14,946 nucleotides of DNA from Fimenecus sp963624605 (GTDB lineage: Bacteria; Bacillota; Clostridia; Oscillospirales; Acutalibacteraceae). Location: NCBI GenBank assembly GCA_963624605.1, contig CAVFQD010000044.1, forward strand, positions 1 to 14,946, read 5' to 3'. Within the stretch, counting starts at the first letter, position 1. Every line of letters starts with the position of its first letter. The notes beneath the pieces were generated by a model. The model ran no database searches, was not told the DNA's origin, and worked only from the letters and a program-made list of their open reading frames with translations. The translations under genes were made by a program, and so were the position numbers. Shown piece after piece: positions 1 to 6,800 of this stretch.

Positions 1-389
1 CTAATCTGTATACCATGTCCTTACACACTTTGTATACTATCTTACTCTTGACACAAGCCCCCGCCCTACGGCGTCGTCGTTTGCTTCGTATCGTTCGCAA
101 CAGCCTTTGGCTGCCTCTCACTCACTATGCAACTCCTCCTTTTCCGCAAAAATCACGCTCGGCTCGCCTGCTCGGTTGTAAACGCCCTCCCGACGGCTCG
201 CTGTCGCTACCGAATTTTGCGGATTTGCGGACAGGGACAAGCCCTGTCCCTACGGTAATATTTTAATCCGTGCGAAGCACCCGCACCTCTTCACTTTTCA
301 CTATTACCTATTACCTCGCTCGCAAGGGCTGTCCCTACGGGCTGTGCGTAAAAGAATGCCATATAAGCCGCAATTACGATATAGTATCT
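1..389. repeat. Non-coding, repeat-rich intergenic stretch
   Basis: No convincing gene is visible; reading frames here have no good ribosome binding site and read as low-complexity translations of repeats. What can be seen: an inverted repeat CCGCAAAA (144-151) with TTTTGCGG (215-222); a direct repeat CGGCTCGC (160-167 and 194-201); a hairpin GGACAGGG/CCCTGTCC (229-236 and 242-249); a 12-base direct repeat CTGTCCCTACGG (244-255 and 329-340); and a degenerate TTCAC/CTATTACC tract around 290-315. Elements of this style are scattered between genes in gut Clostridia, which is general knowledge and not tested here. I see no clear intrinsic terminator for the YhhN gene that ends at 390. Confidence 0.6.
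229..249. repeat. Hairpin GGACAGGG-N5-CCCTGTCC
   Basis: A perfect 8-bp stem with a 5-base loop (ACAAG). Its right arm runs into the sequence CTGTCCCTACGG, which recurs at 329-340. It is probably one unit of a dispersed intergenic repeat; it has no T-tract on either strand, so it is not a convincing terminator. Confidence 0.6.
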
Positions 390-1100
390 TTATTTAATAA
401 ACAGAATACTTGTCGCAAGGAGAACCTGTGCGAGATAATAGGTTACGATATAGAAAATTTTAAGCGGCTTGCTTTTATTCTCTCCGCCGAACATAAACAC
501 CGCAAGCGACGAGTCGGAAAGAACAAAGCACAGTGCGCCGATAATCAGCGTAATAACTATCGCAGGCACATTAGCCGACGGCTGTGAGCAAAGATGTATG
601 CCGAGCCGCAGGGCGGTAACGAGCATAAGGGTTATCGCCGACGCATACAGGAAAACGGGGAATGTCAGCTTACCGAGCTTTAATTTTCTCAGCTTTGCGA
701 ATATGCACGCGGGGATAAGTATTATTGCGGCGATTATAAATGTCTGTGCGCTGAACACATTGAAATCGGGACTTGCCTGCGAAAATGCGATAATGAACAG
801 TACATGCCCGAAAAAGAATGACACGCCGCCGAGTATGTTTACAAAAACGGGTGCGATTATGTGGATTAAAAGGTCGCCCAACACGCCGAAAATAAGACCG
901 CTTAACAGCAGCTTCATATACATTGAATGATTGCCCGAACGGATGATACAGCATACGGCGCAGATTATGAACAGCGCCGAGCAGACCATTTTCATCTGCA
1001 ATGACCTGAATGTCCTTTTCGGCCACGAGTATTTCAAAAAAAGGGGAACAAACACAAATTCCAATAAAACAGCTATTGAGTAAATAATCATTTCTGCCAT
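390..1100 (-). CDS. YhhN/TMEM86-family membrane protein (putative lysoplasmalogenase)
   Basis: This 236-residue protein is almost entirely hydrophobic, with about eight predicted membrane segments. It carries the landmarks of the YhhN family: GD at residues 75-76 in a membrane helix, FFFGH near 95-99, and a late SDSSLA motif (195-200) followed by F. Characterised members (TMEM86A/B, some bacterial YhhN) hydrolyse the vinyl-ether bond of lysoplasmalogens in the membrane; the substrate here is inferred only. A GTG nine bases further upstream (1109) is in frame, but ATG at 1100 is preferred because AAAGGG (1114-1109 on the coding strand) sits 8 bases before it. A TTGACA-17-TATCAT promoter lies directly upstream, so the gene is probably monocistronic. 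Family assignment is fairly sure; activity is not. Confidence 0.8.
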   Translation of the reverse strand: MAEMIIYSIAVLLEFVFVPLFLKYSWPKRTFRSLQMKMVCSALFIICAVCCIIRSGNHSMYMKLLLSGLIFGVLGDLLIHIIAPVFVNILGGVSFFFGHVLFIIAFSQASPDFNVFSAQTFIIAAIILIPACIFAKLRKLKLGKLTFPVFLYASAITLMLVTALRLGIHLCSQPSANVPAIVITLIIGALCFVLSDSSLAVFMFGGENKSKPLKIFYIVTYYLAQVLLATSILFIK

Positions 1101-1121
1101 AAGCACCACCCTTTATATGTA

Positions 1122-1150
1122 ATGATATTAGTATTTCAAAAAAATGTCAA
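1122..1150 (-). promoter_or_regulatory. Promoter of the YhhN-family gene
   Basis: On the minus strand there is a consensus -35 TTGACA (1150-1145), a 17-base spacer and -10 TATCAT (1127-1122). The expected transcription start is near 1115, immediately ahead of the ribosome binding site, giving a very short leader. Confidence 0.7.
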
Positions 1151-1151
1151 C

Positions 1152-1187
1152 AAAAAACCTGCCGGAGAGATTATCTTCGACAGGTTT
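1152..1187 (-). terminator. Intrinsic terminator of the XRE regulator gene
   Basis: Read on the minus strand, AAACCTGTCG (1187-1178) pairs with CGGCAGGTTT (1164-1155), a 10-bp stem with one G-U pair, and the transcript continues into a six-T run (1157-1152). It lies about 20 bases after the stop of the XRE gene and abuts the -35 of the next promoter. Confidence 0.7.
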
Positions 1188-1208
1188 GCTTTTGTTTGTT
1201 GAATTAAA

Positions 1209-1523
1209 TCAATCAGAATTTTTCAGCCTTTTGGCAAAAGCGTTCAGCATTTTGATGTCGGCAGAGGACAGGCCTTTTATATTATTGCACAATTCCAAAT
1301 ATTCCAAAGAGGCTGCTTTATCTTCGTCAAAAAATTCCGAGGGGGTAATATTGAAGCTGTCGCAAATATTCAAAAATAATTGCATAGACGGCAATGCTCT
1401 GCCGGATGTAATAGATTGGATATATCCCTTGCTCTTGGCTAAGTTCATACTCAACTCATATTCGGACATATTTCTCTCTTTTAAGAGCATTGAAATTCTG
1501 TTTTGTATAAATTCTGCGTTCAT
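1209..1523 (-). CDS. XRE-family helix-turn-helix transcriptional regulator
   Basis: This small 104-residue protein has a Cro/CI-type HTH over roughly residues 6-66: ERNMSEYELS forms helices 1-2, SKGYIQSITSGRALPSM the recognition region, and a typical NITPSEFFDE tail ends the fold. A short charged C-terminal helix follows. The start is set at ATG 1523 because GAGGTG lies 5-6 bases upstream; the in-frame ATG at 1550 has no such site. The gene diverges from the methyltransferase/DUF262-HNH operon, and the shared 135-bp control region is rich in inverted repeats, so it is likely the autoregulator and controller of that operon, comparable to C proteins of restriction-modification systems. That role is inferred from position; the family call is firm. 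Confidence 0.88.
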   Translation of the reverse strand: MNAEFIQNRISMLLKERNMSEYELSMNLAKSKGYIQSITSGRALPSMQLFLNICDSFNITPSEFFDEDKAASLEYLELCNNIKGLSSADIKMLNAFAKRLKNSD

Positions 1524-1536
1524 ATTACACCTCACT

Positions 1537-1565
1537 ATAATAGAATACACTAATTTGATTAGTAA
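1537..1565 (-). promoter_or_regulatory. Probable promoter of the XRE regulator gene
   Basis: On the minus strand, TTACTA (1565-1560) is followed by a 17-base spacer and TATTAT (1542-1537). The -35 overlaps a 16-bp palindrome and the spacer contains an inverted repeat, as expected for an autoregulated gene. The -35 is weak, so this is a moderate call. Confidence 0.45.
1549..1563. promoter_or_regulatory. Inverted repeat ACTAAT-TTG-ATTAGT, candidate operator
   Basis: A perfect 6-bp inverted repeat with a 3-base centre, inside the spacer of the probable XRE promoter. The same half-site recurs in the neighbouring inverted repeats, which suggests one DNA-binding protein, most simply the adjacent XRE regulator. 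Confidence 0.55.
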
Positions 1566-1574
1566 TATTACTAA
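1559..1574. promoter_or_regulatory. Perfect palindrome TTAGTAATATTACTAA, candidate operator
   Basis: A 16-base perfect palindrome that shares the ATTAGT half-site with the preceding inverted repeat and overlaps the -35 of the probable XRE promoter. Likely a binding site for the XRE regulator (inference). Confidence 0.55.
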
Positions 1575-1592
1575 CTAAATTACCTATTATTC

Positions 1593-1621
1593 TTGATTTA
1601 TACTAATTAAAATAGTATAAT
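1593..1621 (+). promoter_or_regulatory. Promoter of the methyltransferase/DUF262-HNH operon, with overlapping operator
   Basis: TTGATT (1593-1598), 17-base spacer, consensus TATAAT (1616-1621). An inverted repeat TTATACTA (1598-1605)/TAGTATAA (1613-1620) with a 7-base centre lies across the spacer and most of the -10. Binding there would be expected to block polymerase. The transcription start would fall near 1628, about 30 bases ahead of the first ATG. Confidence 0.7.
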
Positions 1622-1658
1622 CGAAGAAACATTGTTATTATAATGGGTGGGGTGTGCT

Positions 1659-2672
1659 ATGGTAGGTAACGGAGATTTGCGAAATGCCAATAAAGCAAAA
1701 AAGGATGAGTTTTATACTCAACTGTATGACATTGAATGTGAATTAAAGTATTATAAAAAACAATTCAGAGGGAAAACGGTGTTTTGCAACTGCGATGACC
1801 CGTTTGAAAGTAATTTTTTCAAATACTTCGCATTGAATTTTAATTATTTAGGGCTTAAAAAACTTATCGCTACCTGCTATGACGGGTCGCCGATACAAAG
1901 TAAACAAATAAGTTTGTTTGATGTTAACACAGTGAAAAAACCGGTGGACAAAAAGGCGTATAAAATTGAAATAACAGAAGTTGACGATTACAACGGAGAC
2001 GGGACAGTCGATTTATCTGATGTAGAATATTTGATTAAGAATAAGAAAAATGTTCTTACTATGTTAAAGGAAAACGGAGATTTCAGAAGCAAAGAGTGCG
2101 TAGATATTTTACAAGAAGCCGACATAGTTGTTACAAATCCGCCCTTTTCATTGTTTAGAGAATATGTAAATTTGCTTGAGGAATATAAAAAGAAATTTAT
2201 AATTATGGGAAATACAAATGCCCTTACTTATAAAGAAATTTTCAAATTGTTTCAAGAGGACAGAATAAGAACCGGTTATACGAATTTTAATGTCGGTATG
2301 TACTTCTTTGTTCCGGACAGTACAGAAAAATATCATAAAATTGTTAATGGAAAAAAGATGGTTAGGGTATCAACTTCGTGTTGGTTTACAAATTTACCAG
2401 TTACGAAGCACAAAGAATTCTTGGACTTTTACAAAAAATATAGTCCTGATAGTTATCAAAAATATGATAACTATGATGCCATTGAGGTTAGTACATATAG
2501 GGACATCCCTGAAGATTATTATGAACCTATGGGTGTGCCGATAACTTTTTTGGATAAGTATAATCCCGAACAGTTTGAGTTGGTTAGATTTAGAAAGGGA
2601 AATGATAACAAGGACTTGAAAATAAAAGGAAAGTATCCATATTTCCGAGTAATCATAAGGAGGAAAGTATGA
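1659..2672 (+). CDS. EcoRI-family adenine-specific DNA methyltransferase
   Basis: A 337-residue protein matching the EcoRI-type N6-adenine methyltransferase family. The N-terminal block with NANKAKKDEFYTQL is characteristic, and catalytic motif IV is NPPF at residues 160-163, preceded by EADIVVT. It is expected to transfer a methyl group from S-adenosylmethionine to adenine in a specific DNA sequence, which cannot be read from the protein. A dockerin/EF-hand-like loop (Asp110, Asn112, Asp114, Asp121) sits just before the catalytic half. ATG 1659 is preferred over an in-frame GTG at 1647 because GGGTGGGG lies 6 bases before it. The stop overlaps the next start as ATGA, indicating translational coupling. 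Codons are strongly AT-rich compared with flanking housekeeping genes, suggesting transfer. The C-terminus appears intact. Confidence 0.88.
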   Translation: MVGNGDLRNANKAKKDEFYTQLYDIECELKYYKKQFRGKTVFCNCDDPFESNFFKYFALNFNYLGLKKLIATCYDGSPIQSKQISLFDVNTVKKPVDKKAYKIEITEVDDYNGDGTVDLSDVEYLIKNKKNVLTMLKENGDFRSKECVDILQEADIVVTNPPFSLFREYVNLLEEYKKKFIIMGNTNALTYKEIFKLFQEDRIRTGYTNFNVGMYFFVPDSTEKYHKIVNGKKMVRVSTSCWFTNLPVTKHKEFLDFYKKYSPDSYQKYDNYDAIEVSTYRDIPEDYYEPMGVPITFLDKYNPEQFELVRFRKGNDNKDLKIKGKYPYFRVIIRRKV

Positions 2673-3751
2673 ATATAGAATTAAAAGAAATACAAATTCG
2701 TGATTTGGTGGACGGCTACGAGAACAATCAGGACGAGGGCGTTTACGGCTACGGCGGCAAACTTAACATTCGCCCAAAGTATCAAAGGGAATTTGTATAT
2801 GGAGAAAAGGAGCAAAAGGCTGTTATCAACTCTGTTTTTCATGGATTTCCGTTGAATGTTATGTATTGGGTGAAAAAGTCTGACGGAACATTTGAGGTGC
2901 TTGACGGACAGCAGAGAACCTTGTCAATTTGCAGTTATGTCGACGGGGACTTTTCTTTTGAGCAAAAGGGATTTTGGAATCTGACAAGCGATAAGAGAGA
3001 GGAGTTTTTGAAATACAAGCTTTTGGTTTATCAGTGCGAGGGTGCTGAAAGCGAAATATTGGATTGGTTTAAGGTCATAAATATAGCCGGATTGAAATTA
3101 ACCGACCAAGAAATGAGAAATGCCGTTTATACCGGCGAATGGTTGACGGACGCAAAAAGATATTTTTCAAAAAACGGGTGTATAGCGGCTAAAATCGGCG
3201 ACGGCTATGTTAAAGGCGAGGCGAACAGGCAGGCTTTGCTCGAGCTTGCGCTGAAGTGGATAAGCAACGGGGAAATTGAAAACTATATGGCAAAACACCA
3301 ACACGACCCAAACGCCAACGAATTAAAACAGTATTACAGAAGCGTTATTGATTGGGTATCAATGACCTTTGTTACTAAGTATAAGCAAATGACTTCGGTG
3401 AATTGGGGCGAATTGTATGACAGGTTCAAGGATAAAGTAATTGATACAAACTCTTTAGATAAAAGAATTAAAGACTTAATGATTGACGATGATGTAACGA
3501 ATAAAACGGGAATATTCAATTATGTACTCACGGGAGATGAGCGCAAACTTAATATACGGTCTTTTACCGATAAACAAAAACAGGCACAATACATAAAGCA
3601 AAACGGTATCTGCGTTAAATGCCGCAAGCACTTTGAAATCGGCGAGATGGAGGGCGACCATATAATAGCGTGGTCGCAAGGAGGGCACACAACGCCGGAT
3701 AATTTACAAATGCTTTGTAAAAAATGTAATAACACAAAGAGCGATATATAA
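2669..3751 (+). CDS. DUF262-HNH protein, putative restriction nuclease
   Basis: This 360-residue, two-domain protein has an N-terminal DUF262 (GmrS-like/ParB-like) domain with the pattern YQR (38-40) and DGQQR (79-83), which in GmrS and SspE is linked to nucleotide hydrolysis. The C-terminal zinc-type HNH domain has Cys315/Cys318 and Cys350/Cys353 as the metal knuckles, Asp330-His331 as the core, and Asn345 and Asn354. HNH domains of this type cut DNA; together with the overlapping upstream methyltransferase, the simplest reading is a restriction-modification-like defence unit. The alternative is a modification-dependent nuclease like GmrSD, SspE or BrxU. The start follows an AAGGAGG site inside the upstream gene. 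Codon use is mosaic, with GC-rich stretches near 2700-2780 and 3190-3270, unlike the uniformly AT-rich methyltransferase gene. Cleavage activity is inferred. Confidence 0.85.
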   Translation: MNIELKEIQIRDLVDGYENNQDEGVYGYGGKLNIRPKYQREFVYGEKEQKAVINSVFHGFPLNVMYWVKKSDGTFEVLDGQQRTLSICSYVDGDFSFEQKGFWNLTSDKREEFLKYKLLVYQCEGAESEILDWFKVINIAGLKLTDQEMRNAVYTGEWLTDAKRYFSKNGCIAAKIGDGYVKGEANRQALLELALKWISNGEIENYMAKHQHDPNANELKQYYRSVIDWVSMTFVTKYKQMTSVNWGELYDRFKDKVIDTNSLDKRIKDLMIDDDVTNKTGIFNYVLTGDERKLNIRSFTDKQKQAQYIKQNGICVKCRKHFEIGEMEGDHIIAWSQGGHTTPDNLQMLCKKCNNTKSDI

Positions 3752-3753
3752 GA

Positions 3754-3789
3754 AAATCCCTACCAAAGATTTTTCCTTGGTAGGGATTT
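3754..3789. terminator. Bidirectional terminator between the DUF262-HNH gene and nifJ
   Basis: A perfect 13-bp stem, AAATCCCTACCAA (3754-3766) with TTGGTAGGGATTT (3777-3789), and a 10-base loop. It lies between two convergent genes, 3 bases after one stop and about 22 bases after the other. T-rich sequence follows on both strands, so it probably serves both genes. Confidence 0.85.
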
Positions 3790-3811
3790 GTTATTTATTG
3801 ACTTGTGTCAA

Positions 3812-6800
3812 TCAGTCTTCTTTGGGAGCGTAGAGGTCTTTAAGGCGAAGAAGATGGTCATATCTTGCCTTAGCGTTCTCCTCAGCCTTTGTGAAGAGCT
3901 GCTCGGCTCTTTCGGGGAACGAGCGTGTAAGCGATGAGTAACGAGCTTCGTTCATAATGAAGTCGCGGTAGCTTGTTGCGCCCTCCTTGGAGTCGATTGT
4001 GAAGGGGTTCTTGCCCTCCGCCTTGAGTGCGGGGTTGTAACGGAACATATTCCAGTAACCGCAGTCAACAGCCTTCTTCATTTCAGCCTGGCAGTTTGTC
4101 ATACCGCCCTTAATCGAGTGCATTTCGCAGGGAGCGTATGCAATAACGATTGACGGGCCGTGGTAAGCTTCTGCCTCCGTAAGAGCCTTGATTGTCTGGT
4201 TCTGGTCTGCGCCCATAGCAATCTGTGCAACATATACATAGCCGTAGCTCATTGCAATCTCAGCAAGGCTCTTCTTTGCGATTGCCTTACCTGCCGCAGC
4301 GAACTGTGCAACCTGACCGATGTTGGAAGCCTTGGAAGCCTGTCCGCCCGTGTTCGAGTAAACCTCGGTATCGAATACCATAATGTTTACATCTTCGCCC
4401 GAAGCGAGAACATGGTCAACGCCGCCGAAGCCGATATCATATGCCCAGCCGTCGCCGCCGAATATCCATACGGACTTCTTGGAGAGATATTCCTTGTTTT
4501 CGAGAATATCCTTTGTTGCTTCGCACTTGCTGCTGTCGATTGTCTCAAGAGCCGCAACGAGCTTGTCCGTAGCAGCTGCGTTAGCCGCACTGTCGTTTAC
4601 GGTGTCGAGATATTCGTTGCAAGCAGCCTTTACTTCCTCGGAAGCCTGCTCGGAAGCTGCAATCTGCTGTACCTTTTCGATAAGACGGTTGCGGATAGCG
4701 TTCTGACCGAGATACATACCGTAGCCGTGCTCTGCGTTGTCCTCAAAGAGGGAGTTAGCCCAAGCGGGGCCGTGACCTGCCTTGTTTACGGTGTAGGGTG
4801 ATGTAGCTGCAGGACCGCCCCAAATTGACGAACAGCCTGTTGCGTTTGAAATGTACATTCTGTCGCCGAAGAGCTGTGTGATAAGTCTTGCATAAGATGT
4901 TTCGGCACAGCCTGCGCAAGAGCCTGAGAATTCAAGAAGCGGAGTCTTGAACTGGCTGCCGATAACGGTGTTGTTTGCAAGGTCTTCCTTAACGGAAACA
5001 TTTGCTACCATATAGTCGAATGCAGCCTGCTTTTCGTCCTGAGACTCTCTTGAAACCATTTTAAGTGAATTTGTCGGACATACGCCTATGCAGACGCCGC
5101 AGCCCATACAGTCAAGCGGAGATACTGCCATGGTGTATTTGTAAACATCCTTGCCCTTACCCTTCTTGTCAACAAGAGTTGCGCAAGCGGGAGCGTTTGC
5201 AGCCTCTGCCTCGTCAAGAGCATAAGGACGGATTGTAGCGTGAGGACAAACATATGCGCACTTGTTACACTGTGCACAGGTTGTGCCGTCCCACTCGGGT
5301 ACCATAACCGCAACGCCGCGCTTTTCATAAGCGGAAGCGCCCTGCTGGAATGTACCGTCAACATAATCTGTAAATGCGGAAACGGGGAGAGAGTCGCCGT
5401 CCATCTTGCCGACGGGCTTCATGATTGTGTCAACCATCTTAACGAGCTTCTCCTTGCCCTCGCTCTTAACAGCCTCTGTGCTGTCAACAGCGTCAGCCCA
5501 CTCTGCGGGTACATTTACCTGAACATAAGCCGTTGCGCCTGCGTCAATAGCCTTTTCGTTCATTTCAACGATTTCTTTACCCTTCTTCATGAACTTCTGA
5601 GCTTTTTCCTTCATATAGCCGATAGCTTCTTCCTCGGGAAGAACCTTTGAAAGTGAGAAGAATGCCGACTGAAGAACCGTATTTGTTCTCTTGCCGAGGC
5701 CTATCTTCTGTGCGAGGTCGATAGCGTTTACGGTGTAAAGCTTGATGTTGTTCTTTGCAATGTAACGCTTTGTCTCAGCGTTGAGCTTTTCGGCAAGCTC
5801 TGCTTCGTCCCACTGGCAGTTGATAAGGAATACGCCGCCGGGCTTAACATCCTGAACCATCTTGTAGCCCTTTTCGATGTAAGACGGGTTGTGGCATGCA
5901 ACGAAGTCAGCCTTGTTTATGTAGTATGAGCTCTTTATGGGCTTGTCGCCGAAACGAAGGTGGGAGATTGTGATACCGCCCGTCTTCTTTGAGTCATACT
6001 GGAAGTATGCCTGAACATATTTATCGGTGTGGTCGCCGATAATCTTGATTGAGTCTTTGTTTGCACCGACTGTACCGTCGCCGCCGAGACCCCAGAACTT
6101 GCACTCAATTGTGCCCTCGGGAGCGGTGATGGGAGCGGGCTTCTCCTCAAGCGAAAGATGAGTAACATCATCGTTGATGCCGATTGTGAATGCTCTTGAA
6201 GGAGTTTCGGCATTGAGGTGCGCATATACCGCAAAGATGCTTGAGGGAGGCGTGTCCTTTGAGCCGAGGCCGTATCTGCCGCCGCAAACCTTAATGCCGT
6301 CTCTGCCCTGTTCGTTAAGAGCTGCGATAACATCGAGGAAAAGGGGCTCGCCGATTGAACCGGGCTCCTTTGTTCTGTCAAGAACGGCAATCTTCTTAGC
6401 CGTTGCGGGGATAGCGTCAACAAAAGCCTTTGTTGAGAAGGGTCTGTAAAGACGAACCTTTACGATACCGACCTTTTCGCCCTTTGCAAGAAGATAGTCG
6501 ATAACCTCTTCCGCAACATCGCAGACAGAGCCCATGGCAACGATAACTCTCTCTGCGTCGGGTGCGCCGTAGTAGTTGAAGAGCTTGTAGTCTGTGCCGA
6601 GCTTTGCGTTTACCTTGTTCATATATTCCTCAACGATGCCCGGAACAGCCTCATAATAGCTGTTGCAAGCCTCTCTGTGCTGGAAGAATATATCGCCGTT
6701 TTCGTGAGAGCCTCTCATAACGGGTCTCTCGGGGTTAAGAGCACGCTTACGGAACGCTTCAACTGCGTCCATATCGCACATTTCTTTAAGGTCTTCGTAA

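Noticed and set aside
15..587. Open frames on the plus strand at 15-266 and 270-587
   Set aside because: They lie in repeat-rich non-coding sequence or opposite the YhhN gene, have no ribosome binding sites, and translate to low-complexity sequence.
469..930. A 153-residue plus-strand frame opposite the YhhN gene
   Set aside because: The minus-strand frame has a promoter, ribosome binding site and clear membrane-protein family motifs; this one is a shadow.
1144..1578. A 144-residue plus-strand frame opposite the XRE gene
   Set aside because: It has no ribosome binding site and the opposite strand encodes a recognisable HTH protein ending in its own terminator.
4160..4801. Long plus-strand frames antisense to nifJ (also 5240-5650 and 6677-7141)
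   Set aside because: They are by-products of codon bias in nifJ; no ribosome binding sites, promoters or recognisable domains.
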